DNA of 64,000 nucleotides from Halicephalobus mephisto (lineage: Eukaryota; Nematoda; Chromadorea; Rhabditida; Panagrolaimidae). The stretch spans positions 558,001 to 622,000 of the forward strand of contig SWDT01000012.1 in NCBI GenBank assembly GCA_009193035.1, read 5' to 3'. Below the pieces are notes generated by a model. It made no database searches. It was not told the DNA's origin and saw only the letters and a list, made by a program, of their open reading frames with translations. Position 1 is the stretch's first letter, and the number at the start of each line of letters is the position of its first letter. The position numbers and the translations under genes were made by a program. This document shows positions 33,610-43,799 of the stretch, one piece after another.

Positions 33610-35294
33610 ATGCGCGGTTTTGCTGCAGCAGATACGGATACCTATCCCGTAGTCGTCAATGCTATGAAGCGTATGTTTCGGTTAAAAAATATTAATTTAA
33701 TATGAACTTTAGTCCATGACAAGCCGATAGTTGGACTTCGGATGTTCCTTGACCAAATCTCTGGAAAACATATTTTAGTTTCTGCCGCAAATGATTCGAT
33801 TAAACTGTTTACAGCGTAAGTTTATATAAAGGAGGAAAATTAGATGGTTTTCGTCCTTTTAGAATTCCGTTTGGAGACGAGATTCAACTCAAGGAAACTG
33901 GGGAATACACAAAGCACAGAACCGGTGCTCAGTCGTTTGATCTCCACCCTGACGGCAATCTGATGTTGGTGTCTGATGCCATGAATATCCTTCACGTGGT
34001 TGAACGGGATAGACTCGGGGAGATGACCGGGAAGACCATCGACCGGGGGATAATGGCTATTTTGTACGCAAGGTTTATTCCAAATTCCAAAGCCATCTTT
34101 ACTAGTTAGTTTTCACCATGTATATGTTAGTCTCGATCACTGATTCTTTTCAGCGAGTTTCATCCATGGATTGCAAGCTTTCGATCTGAACGGGGAGGAC
34201 GCTGCGTGTTATCCGTATGAAAAAGTTCAGAATGTTTCTGCCGTCAACTTTGTTAGTTTTCTAATTTCATAGCATCAGTAATAATTGCTTTTCAGAGTCC
34301 CGAGGGAAAGTACCTAGCAATTGGTACGGACTTTGGGGCAGTCGATGTCTTCAACGGCAGGACCTTTACCCATCTCTACACAGTAGAGGAAGTCCATTCA
34401 AAAAAAATCAGAGTTGTGGAGTTTACCCACGACGAACTTCAGCTTCTTGTTGGATGTGACGACAAAACACTCTCCCTCCATGCTTTGCTAGAGGATTCTG
34501 TCTCTGTCGTGAAAAAATATTCTTATCACACTGGCTTCGTTCTCGCCGCTTCATTCGATTACGGGACGGGGTCTTCTATGTTCGCATCAGCTTCATCAGA
34601 CCAAAGAGTGATTTTGTGGGATACAAGTTCTGGGAATGCCCTCCAGGTTTTCCAGAACTGCTTCAAGGAACAGGCCATCACTGCAGTTCGATTCTCCAAT
34701 AACGGAAATTACTTGCTCTCCGGAACTGCCAACGGTCAATTGGTGATTCACAGGATCTCCGAAAGATTCGAAGAACAGAGAATAGTAGAAGAAACCGTTG
34801 ATTCCGGAGCTGAGGATCTGGCAATCAATGAAGAAGTTGCTGATGCGGTACCGGATATTTCTGACAGCGATGACGAAATAGATGGTAAAAAAGAGGTAAA
34901 TGGATATCATCAGATTCCAGTAAGTCCCACAGAAAGAGCGGATGTTGAAGAACGTGATGAGGCTGCCAGTGCTCCTCTGGAAGAAGAATCTGCCGTAGAT
35001 TCTGGAGCTTTTAGAGGTCCTCGAACCCCCGAGACTCCAGCAGAAGGTCCTCGAACCCCCGAGACTCCGGTGGAAGGTCCTCATACACCGTTGGGAGAGC
35101 CGACCGAAGATCAATCTCCCTTTGAGGAATATGCCCCAAAAACACCCCAAACTCCAGTCGAAGGGTTCCCAGAGGAATTCCCATCAAATGAACAAAATCC
35201 TTCTTCACAAAATGTCGAATCTGCTGTTTCTCCAAATCCAGTAGACGAACCAATGGAAGAAGATAATTATGAAACAACTCCGAAAGAGGAGTGA
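33610..35294 (+). CDS. WD40-repeat protein, WDR61/SKI8-like, with TP-rich acidic tail
   Basis: Exons 33610-33670, 33713-33815, 33863-34104, 34154-34251 and 34296-35294 give 500 residues. The first 340 form WD40-like blades: AVNFSPEGKYLAIGTDFGAV, RVVEFTHDELQLLVGCDDKT, MFASASSDQRVILWDTSSG, AVRFSNNGNYLLSGTANGQL. The order and spacing match the C-terminal blades of WDR61, the Ski8 subunit shared by the Ski exosome cofactor and PAF1 complex; the N-terminal blades are weaker. From residue 341 a low-complexity acidic tail of about 150 residues is added, with tandem P-R-T-P-E-T-P-(A/V)-E-G units that look like proline-directed phosphorylation sites. Human WDR61 has no such tail. Another WD40 family is possible. 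Confidence 0.7.
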
Positions 35295-36802
35295 TTTTTT
35301 TTGATCTCGTTAAATGTTATGATTGAAAAATTAAAAACACAAATTTATTGAATTTCGATGTTTCAAAAAAATTTTAATTTAAAAAACTGCTTGAAAAAGT
35401 AGGAAATTAGAGATTAATCAAGTGTTCGATTGAGTCAACGAAGTTATCAAAGAAAATTTCCAAGATTTTTCGATTTATTATTTATGAAACGAAAATTATG
35501 TTTTTCTCATTTTTCAATAATATTAGATGAGTAACCTAAAAACAAAAATATCCTCAGGCTTAATGTCAATTATTATCACTACAAGCCAAATTATGACTGA
35601 TATAATTACGACAAAAATAAAAACGTCACAAACAACAATATTAAATTGCACTATGTTCTTCAAAAAATCCTAACCTACAAATATTTAAAAAATAAATGCC
35701 AAAAAAATAATATAATTTTAATAATGAATAAAAAATAATTTTTTTGGATCTTTAAAGAACAAAATGGACTAAGTAGAAGAAATATCGATCATTAAATATA
35801 AAAATTAAGAAAATTTAAAAATACTGTCGCAGAAAACGAGAAGAATCCTAGCACGAAAACCCTGGAGATGCAGGAACTCAATTTGCGCGCCAAACGACAG
35901 GTAGAATCTGAGGAACACAGGAGCGACATCAGAAAACCGGACGAAGTTGCGAAAAGTTGTTGTTAATTACTTTGTATTGTTAACTACTGGAATAAAGTGA
36001 CCAGTTAAAAACTATCAATTAAGGGAAGAGGCCAGAATCCCTTACAAATACAATATGAACAAGGAAAATCGATCTGAATACTACTTAGTGAAATTAAGAT
36101 TTTTTGTCTGTTGTAGTACCGACTGCTCTTTGAAGGTGCTTAGGATTAGACTGAATTTATTAAAAGATCAGCGATTACGAAATAATACAATCACGTGTCG
36201 AATGATAAATTTTCATAAAAACTACAATTGTACATTTTTCGAAGAATTTGTGGCAGGAGACACTTTAACAACCAGAACGAGGGTATTCATATAGGATGTA
36301 GAGTTTCGTTGATCAGTGAACTTTGGATTCGAGTTAATAAAGACATTAAATTATTAACTTCCAGAGTCGACCAATGATGCTGGTTCTAACAAATTTTGTT
36401 TCATAATTCAAAGAATATATAAATAACAATATTCAACCTAGTAGTACTTCAAGGAAATCCTAAATGACAATGGAGGATTCATTTTTGAACCTTGTTCGTC
36501 TACAGATTCGGCTTCCATTTTGAAACAACACTGAGAATCAGACTGACAAAAAGCGACTTTAATCAAAATATCCTTTCGGGATGAACTATATATCAATTCG
36601 AAGCTTTGCAAAATTATATTTAGAATTCGTAATTTAATTCTGCTGAAAGTTTTTATGAAAGAAGATATTCTAGAAAATCCAGATCTCCGAGTTTGATCAT
36701 TTTTAAAAAATTGCGAGATTTAGTAATGTTGATTTTTCGATAAAATTATTAAATTTAAAAATACTTGAAAAACTTTTTATTGTATTTTTCGTGTTATTGT
36801 GA
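35295..36802. other. AT-rich intergenic DNA with solo LTR
   Basis: Besides the solo LTR at 35825-36046 nothing coding is evident; a 79-codon frame at 36055 has no support. The flanking genes are convergent. Confidence 0.45.
35825..36046. mobile_element. solo LTR, copy 2
   Basis: 222 bp from TGTCGCAGAAAACGAG to ATCCCTTACA, with the same TG...CA ends as 20212-20434 and the same orientation. A perfect 5-bp target duplication AATAC flanks it (35820-35824 and 36047-36051). Shared interior blocks include AAGAATCCTAGCACGAAAAC and GAACTCAATTTGCGCGCCAA. Confidence 0.9.
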
Positions 36803-38017
36803 TCAACGAACAGAAGAAGTAGATGTCAACGGCATCTTTTTTATCGTTGCAGTTTTGTCGTTGAGATCAAGTCCGAGGGATTTCCAGCATCTTTTGACTG
36901 CTGTTCTGGGCAAGTGAACAGTGGTTTCATTTTCCCATTTGACAATGCAGCATGATTGTCCAACAAGTTGAATTACTTTCCCCATCATGGTTTGCATATG
37001 ATGAGAAAGAGCGGACCAATCGTCCACGTGAACATCGTAGACGTTGGAACATTTCGGATCCACTTCTTCCTGACATGCAATACATTTCGCAAAAAAATGG
37101 GAGTTTTTCTCGAATGTGAAAGGAATTTTGAGGGAATTATCTACAACACATTGAACAAAGTTCCTCCAGTAGTGATCTATCGCATCTTTCCTCCATTGGA
37201 CTTCATCGTGGAGTTTCAGGGGTTCTCGAAGACTTCGACAGCAATTTGCTAACTCAGAAATCCCATAAAACTGAAAAAAATTAAATTTTTATTTTTTTGG
37301 AATCAAGTTGGTTAAAATCAATTTGCGAAATAGTTATGTGACGTTTCTGTTCCAAATGTTTATATTCCAATTTTAAAATTAAAACTCAAAAAATATTTAT
37401 AATACTGTAATCAAACACAGATTCTGAATCTAAAATCAGAATCAACAGTAAATTTTTGAATTCAAGATTCTGAAGACAAACTTTGGGTTTTAAAGATATA
37501 TTAAATTTTATATAAAAATTTCATTAAAAAAGTGTAAATTTACCTAAAATGGTTTTTAAATACTACAGAACAGATGTAAAGTTATTTAAAATGGTCTTTT
37601 GTTTTTAATTTTTAAATTAAAATTGTGAAAATTGGAACATAAATGCTGAGGAGAGAAACGTTCCATCAAGTATGAAATCCTTACTTTAGCTTCTCTCTCT
37701 AGATCATCGATGATGTGTTCTGCATAATCCACCGGAAAACTCCTCGATCTGAGAAAATTCAAAACGATTTCAAAGTACCTTGGATCGTGATCGATGAAGA
37801 ATTCGTTAGCTTCGAGATCTTCGTCCAACAACGCCGTCAATCTTGTTCCAGGGATTCTTCTGATTGTTTGTTCTGTCGTCTGGAAACATCGTCCTCCGAC
37901 ATTGAAGGTGATGGTTCGAGAATGCGTCATTTTCGTCGATTCAGATTCCTTCAACTTTCTCAAAACTGCAGGATGAGGCGGAAACTGAAAAAACACAGCA
38001 TCTGAAGCAGTAGACAT
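36803..38017 (-). CDS. BTB/POZ T1-domain protein (KCTD-type)
   Basis: Two exons, 37685-38017 and 36803-37270, give 266 residues. The N-terminal T1-type BTB domain reads RTITFNVGGRCFQTTEQTIR, RIPGTRLTALLDE, EFFIDHDPRYFEIVLNFLRS and, across the splice, LEREAKFYGISELANCC. That is the tetramerisation fold of voltage-gated potassium channels and KCTD adaptors; no channel follows, so a KCTD-like protein, often a CUL3 adaptor, is likely. The C-terminal 140 residues hold several Cys (CIACQEEVDPKC, GQSCCIVKW) and no known domain. An internal ATG after TTTTTTCAG could be an alternative start 26 residues downstream or so. The 414-nt intron contains a dispersed repeat also found inverted at 58685-59005. 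Confidence 0.85.
37341..37661 (+). repeat. MITE-like repeat R2, copy 1, in the BTB gene intron
   Basis: About 320 bp starting ACGTTTCTGTTCCAAATG and ending GGAGAGAAACGT, so the ends are short imperfect inverted repeats. It matches the reverse complement of 58685-59005, including CAGATTCTGAATCTAAAATC and AGATTCTGAAGACAAACT. The repeat nearly fills the intron and reaches to within 25 nt of the donor. Confidence 0.7.
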
Positions 38018-38666
38018 GACAAAAATAATAAAAATAATAAAAATTATAATTTAAACTTGCGCAACGGACACACGGACACAAATTGGAACTAAAATGCCCC
38101 CGGGAATACATCGAAAGCTTTGCAGTAATCAGAATTTTCACATCCAGAGCAAAGCTCACACGCAAATCTTACGAGGCGGATTCCTTTTATGGAATTCGAA
38201 AATAAAAAAGGGTTGTCCAGGTAACTGCAACAGTTGTGAAATTTGGGACGTGAATCTTTGACCTCGGGATATTCGAAAAAGTCAATTTCAAAAAAAATTA
38301 ATTTTTGCAAAATTTCATTTAAAAAATTAAAAATTTTAGAGATTTTTATTTTTGAAAATTATCTTTATTGAATTTCGAAATTTTTTTAATTTTTTTTCGA
38401 AATTCACTAATTAATAACAAGTTGTTTTAATTATTTTGACCTTTCTGGATGAGCTGTCTATTAACTCCGACTTCTCGAAGACCACTTCAGAATCTGTAAT
38501 TTAATTATTCTGAATTTTCCATTAAAATAAAAAAAATCCAGGGAATTTTGAATCTTGTTTTTTAATTTTCGATTATTTACAAAAAACCAACTGCAGAATT
38601 ATATTCGACATTTTTGCTGGAAAGAAAACGCCCGAAGAGATGGCCTGAATATCGGGGACTGTAGAG

Positions 38667-38906
38667 TACTGTGCTTTGTATTATTAAAATTAAAATTCAA
38701 AATTCAAGGTCGAAATTCTAATTTTTCGTCTTAAGACACGATTCATAAATTATACTGTGATTCGAAAAATCCAAATATCCGATTTTATCAACTTAAATGA
38801 AAGAATATTTTACAGTAAGAAAAATTTGTAGATGTTTTTTAACACAGAAAATTAAAATTTCGATCTTGAATTTTGAATTCTGATTTTGATAATACGCAAC
38901 ACTGTA
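38667..38906. mobile_element. 240-bp foldback/MITE
   Basis: The ends are inverted copies of about 80 bp: left TACTGTGCTTTGTATTATT with AAAATTCAAGGTCGAAATT, right the inverse of TACAGTGTTGCGTATTATC with AAAATTCAAGATCGAAATT. TA occurs at both ends. No coding capacity. Confidence 0.6.
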
Positions 38907-39109
38907 GGGCATGAATGAGATCCCCAGTGCTCTTTGGTGTGTGATTATGAACATTGTCTGTCTTATTGTTTAAGTGAAGACTTGCAATATTCTTCCTATT
39001 CCTATTTTAACAATTTCAAAACACATTCAGACGAAAAGTATTATTAAAATTAGTTAAATTAAAAATAAAAAAAAGTGGCTCTAAAGTGGATGATGAAAAA
39101 ATTCAAAGT

Positions 39110-39430
39110 CGAAGTTTTTTAAAATTTCTTTCATTTTTGATAAATTGTAAAAATAAATTAAATAATTATAATTAAATTCAAAATCTACATAACTGAAAAT
39201 AATCATTAAAATTAGATAATTAAATAAAAATCAATAATTCTAAAATTAACAATAAAAAAATTCAAAAATCAAAGTTTTTTTAAATTTTCTTTCATTTTTG
39301 ATAAATTATAAAAATAAATTAAATAATTATAATTAATTTTAAAATATGCATAATAAAAAACAATTATTAAAATTAGATAATTAAATAAAAATCAATAATT
39401 CTAAAATTAACAATAAAAATATTTAATAAA
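39110..39430 (+). repeat. tandem duplication, period about 161 bp
   Basis: Two successive copies share CTTTCATTTTTGATAAATT (near 39128 and 39289), AAATAAATTAAATAATTATA, and TTAGATAATTAAATAAAAAT. Confidence 0.65.
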
Positions 39431-40029
39431 TTTTCCCTGAGTTTTTTCATTTTTTTTCGAAAAACTAATTAGTTGTAATTATTATTAAAAATATTCAAAT
39501 ACAAAAAATTATTTAAATACAAAACAACTGCAAAACAAATAACGTAAAATTTGACAAACAACTAAAAAAGTACTTTTTTATTACTTTTTTGAAATAAAAG
39601 TTAAAATTTACAATTACTTCCAAATTTAAATAAATCTAAAAAAAATTCCAAAAAAAATATTTTTAAATTTTAATGTATAAAATTCCAAATATCCGATTTT
39701 TAAAGAACATTTAAAAAATTTTAAATAAGAATTTAATAATTTACAAAGTTACAAATTATTTCGGAAATTTTAAAAATTTTCGCATTTGGAAATTTAGAAA
39801 AACTTAAAACTACAAATTAGCCAGAGGCAATTATGAAACACCTGAGTTTTTTGTTGAGAAAACCCTTCCTGTGAATTTAACCATCTTGTTGGAAATCTGG
39901 GGTTATTAATGGGATCCTGTGGAAACTGAGAACAACCAAACCGGAAGTCACAGCTTTTTCTACTGAAATTACACCCGGGATTAGGGAGCCTAAACTGATT
40001 AAAAAGTTAACATTAAATGTCGATGTAAC

Positions 40030-40290
40030 TCTGTGAATGTTTTTAAATTTTCCTACGTACTAATGTTTTTGTAAAATTAATTATAAATATTTTTAATTTT
40101 CAAATTTCCATATTTCTTAAGTTTTAAAAAACTCATAAAATTAATGTTTTTAAATTTCCATACGTACTAATGTTTTTGTAAAATTAATTATAGATATTTT
40201 TAATTTTCAAATTTCCATATTTGTTAAATTTTTAAAAATTTATATAAAATTAATGTTTTTAAATTTCCCTACGTATCAGTTTTCGTATAA
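40030..40290 (+). repeat. tandem repeat, period about 107-109 bp
   Basis: Two full copies and part of a third, with TACGTACTAATGTTTTTGTA at 40054 and 40161 and TACGTATCAG at 40270. Between them lies AATTTTCAAATTTCCATATT. Confidence 0.65.
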
Positions 40291-40749
40291 AAAATAAAAC
40301 TAAATGTTTATGAATTTGTAGATTTCAAATTCTCTATATCAGTTTTTAAATAAAAAATTAAATTAAACATGTGTACTTTTCAAATTTTATATATCAGTTT
40401 TTATAAAAATAAAATTAAACATTAAAATAATAATTTTTAAACTTTATGTCAGTTATTTTCTGAAAAATTAAATTCACTTTTGTGTTTTTAAATTTCATTA
40501 TTTATCAGTTTTATTTTAAAAAAGATTAAAGATCGATAAAATTGTTTTTCTGTTTTCAAATTTCGTCATATATAATTTTCTTTAGAAAAAGTTAGTGCCG
40601 AATTTCAATAGAATCTTGTAATTTTTGAGTTTTTTTATTATTTCATTCTTAAAAATTAATCCTAAATATGAGTACTCTTTTTTCGTACTTTTTACATATC
40701 ATTTGAATTCTGAAAATTTAATACTGAACATCTATGAAACTTATTTTGG

Positions 40750-41070
40750 AATTTTTTCATATATCAATTTTACCCTAAATATTAATATTACTTTTGTCAT
40801 TTTCAGTTTTTTCATAGATTAGTTTCGTTTTAAAGTTAATATTGAATATCTATAGAACTTATTTTTAAATTTTTTCATATATCAATTTTATTTTAAAAAA
40901 TTAACCTTAAATGCGAACTTAATTTTTGTAATTTCCAATCTTGTCATATGTTATTTTAGTTCTAAAACCTCAATGCTGGATATTTACAAAACATTTTGTA
41001 ATTTCTAGGTTTTTTCATATATCAATTTTATTTTAAAAAATTAACCTTAAATATTAATTTTCCCGTAACT
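40750..41070 (+). repeat. degenerate tandem repeat, period about 120-140 bp
   Basis: CATATATCAATTTTA followed by TTTTAAAAAATTAACCTTAA recurs near 40758 (degenerate), 40876 and 41016. Copies diverge between these cores. Confidence 0.5.
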
Positions 41071-41718
41071 TCCGAACTTTGTCATATGAATTCCATTATG
41101 GAAATAAATACTATCAACAGAACCTTTTTTGTGATTCCTAAAGTCCTATATATGAATTTCGATATTTGTTCAATGTGATAATGCGTCAGCAAAAATAAAA
41201 TGAATCATTTTTTTTCAAAGACAAACTCAACAATGAGCGTTGTCTCAGTTTTTTGCTTCGTTTTATCGATATTTTACATAATTTTATTCAATAGTTTCCC
41301 TAAAAATAAATTTTCAGCTTTTAGAAGAACTTGAAGATACTGATCTCGCGAGTGCATCTTGCGCGCAACGTTCGAGTTTTCTTCTCGTGTCACATTTCTT
41401 CACCGCGCGAGAGCTTTCTCCAACCGGTCCTCCTTGTTAAATCGATTCCGGATTCTGTGTTGCGCACTTTATATTCAAGTATCCGACCTGGAATAGTGTT
41501 ATCTCTGTTCTCATTCTCTACACTAATTGATATATCATCGAATATTTCCTATTTGCCGCTGGCATTGATCGTGCTCAGCATCACTGATTTCTGAGTAATA
41601 ACCTAATGACCTCGGAAATTGATTAGCATAGAATTTAAAATTCTTATCGCGATTATTTGAGGTATGTGAAATTTTATTAGTTTATTTTTAGGGTTCAAAA
41701 TTGGTACACTGGAAGGAC

Positions 41719-41772
41719 ATGTGTTACAGGCTCAGCCAAGCGCTGAAGTTGGCCACAATAAAGAAATGGTGA
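41719..41772 (+). promoter_or_regulatory. upstream open reading frame overlapping the MFSD14 start
   Basis: In the leader after the acceptor at 41690-41691 the first ATG (41719) opens a 17-codon frame that ends TGG-TGA at 41772. Its end overlaps the main ATG (41766) in a different frame. Such a layout would lower translation of the main frame or allow termination-reinitiation. Whether this ATG is in the mature leader is inferred. Confidence 0.4.
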
Positions 41773-43493
41773 AGCGTGGTCGATCCTTGTTATCCCTCAT
41801 CTTCGAGAAGAGAAGGATAGCGAAATCAGAGGATTTTCCGCTTGCGAAACATGGAGATGGAGCCAGTTTATTTCATGCCCTGGTTGTTATTTTTTTGGAG
41901 TACTTTGCCTGGGGTTTGTTAACCGTTCCGGTCATAAATGTAAGTTTTTTTTTAACTTTCATATATGAATTCTCACATTTCCTTACAGGTACTTGCAGAG
42001 ACATTTCCTAATAACAAGTTTTTAATGAATGGATTGATTTTGGGTGTCAAGGTAAGGTTCCGTGATATTCCCGTTTTGCTCTAATTCCCACTTTAGGGTC
42101 TGTTGTCGTTTCTCAGCGCACCATTGGTCGGAGCTTTGTCAGATGCCTATGGTAGAAAACGGTTTTTGCTGTTGACAGTGTTTTGTACATGCATGCCTAT
42201 TCCATGCTTGAAGATCAGCCCATGGTATGTTTTGCTTCTGGCGATTCCCATATTTAACTCTTCGTTTAGGTGGTACTTTACGTTGTTCACATTGAGCGGG
42301 TTCTTTGCTGTTACATTCAGCGTTGTATTGGCATATGTAGCGGATATAACTGAAAAAAGTGATAGACCTACAGCTTGTGGGTTGGTTTCTGCAACATTTG
42401 CAGCATCATTGGTCTCCTCTCCTGCATTAGGTGCATGGCTGTCGAAGAAATATTCTGATGAAGCTGTGGTATTGCTTGCAACGATTGTGTTTGCTCTGGA
42501 TTTGTTATTTATTATCTTCTACGTGAACGAATCCCTTCCTCAAAAAGCAAGGAATGCGAATGACTCAATGTCTTGGCAAGCTGCCGACCCTCTGCAAACT
42601 TTAAGATTGGCTTTTGAAGACAAAACTGTTCTAAAATTGGCATTGGTGGTGTTCCTGTCTTATTTGCCTGAAGCTGGACAGTTTTCTTGTTTCTTTGTTT
42701 ATCTTAAGCTGGTATGTTTTTGTTATGCTTACTGCAAATTGTTGATTCTTTCTAGGTTGTCAGATTCTCTCCGGAAGCCGTAGCAGCATATATCGCTCTC
42801 GTTGGGATACTTTCAGTTGTTGCTCAAACGGGAATTTTGCTATTGATTACGAAACATTGTGGACCCAAACATACTATTACAATAGGTCTCACATTCCAAT
42901 TGATGCAACTCATTTGGTATGGGCTTGGGACGCAGAATTGGATGATGTGGACTGCAGGAGTTTTGGCCGCAATGAGTCAACTATCATATCCATCTATTAG
43001 TGCTTTTGTCAGTTTGCAGACAGACAGGGATTTGCAAGGCACTGTTCAAGGTGTTCTGACTGGAATTCGTGGTTTATGTCAAGGTTTTGGCCCTGCTATA
43101 TTTGGTGTTATTTTCTATATGTTTGATATGGACCTCACACAAGACGATGATGGTACCGGCCATATTGGAGTTGGACCTCAATTTCCTGTTCCTAATATTA
43201 GAGTACAACCATTTGATCATGTTATTATACCAACAAGAAATCAAACAGTTAGTGATAAGCCAGTTTTTGATATTGTAAGTTGTGGCTGCTCATATTTTAT
43301 GTACATTTGTGGATTTCAGAGTATAATCCCAGGACCTCCTTTCCTTCTTGGCGCTTTAATGGTATTTTTGGGACTTTTGGTTAATATGTCTCTTCCAAAT
43401 GGTCTTGGTGGAAAGAAACTTCTCTCTAAACGAACGTCGTCAGGCTCTTTACACTCAGACACTACTACTTTACTTATAGATGACAAAGATTAG
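41766..43493 (+). CDS. MFSD14: MFSD14/HIAT1-like major facilitator transporter
   Basis: Six exons, 41766-41939, 41989-42051, 42097-42224, 42270-42711, 42756-43274 and 43320-43493, give 499 residues. The ATG at 41766 is taken because an in-frame TGA ends the possible upstream extension. The family signature is strong: FLEYFAWGLLTVPV, GLLSFLSAPLVGALSDAYGR, SPWWYFTLF, FSVVLAYVADITEKSDRPTA, YLPEAGQFSCFFVYLKLVVR, GTVQGVLTGIRGLCQGFGPA and SIIPGPPFLLGALMVF. These are twelve-span MFS proteins of the Golgi/endosome/lysosome, implicated in lysosomal enzyme sorting. The last intron (45 nt) is in frame and stop-free, so its retention would add 15 residues. First gene of a probable operon; NOL6 starts 306 nt after the stop. 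Confidence 0.93.
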
Positions 43494-43799
43494 TTGATTA
43501 ATTTTTGAGGATTTTGCATGTATTTGTATAGTCTGAGTTTCGGGAGCCATACCAGCTCTAGTCTTTCTACATATCCTTGACCATGATATTGGCCAAGTTT
43601 TTGTTTTACTTGGTGTCTCCTCTATTTCAGGACGAGTTGATTATTTGCGGATTCATGTTTTATGGGTTTAATGGTGTGCGCATCGGTTGTAACTTTTGTA
43701 AAAATATTATATTTTTTAAATTGGTTGAATGTTTACTTGGTAAACTTTACCATTTATTACTTTTTGATTGGAACTATTTTAGTTTGTTTTTAAATTTAG
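43494..43799. other. gap between MFSD14 and the NOL6 start
   Basis: 306 nt, T-rich, ending TTTTTAAATTTAG directly before the NOL6 ATG. A stop-free frame crosses it, but its translation shows nothing like the N-terminus of NOL6. It has the size and pyrimidine-rich character of a nematode inter-cistronic region. Confidence 0.5.

Larger units (their letters stand above)
38018..41765. other. AT-rich intergenic region with several repeats
   Basis: 3.7 kb with very high A+T and long A or T runs. It includes a foldback (38667-38906) and three tandemly repeated tracts (39110-39430, 40030-40290, 40750-41070). From about 41220 composition returns to normal and a 5' UTR exon of the next gene probably ends at 41661 (GAG-GTATGTGA), with its acceptor at 41690-41691. 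Confidence 0.5.

Noticed and set aside
36055..36294. 79-codon frame right after the second solo LTR
   Set aside because: It starts in the target-site flank, has no motif, and its codon use is that of AT-rich DNA.
38667..41070. CRISPR-like or satellite-centromere array
   Set aside because: Periods and units differ between tracts, copies are few and degenerate, and nothing resembles regular spacers.
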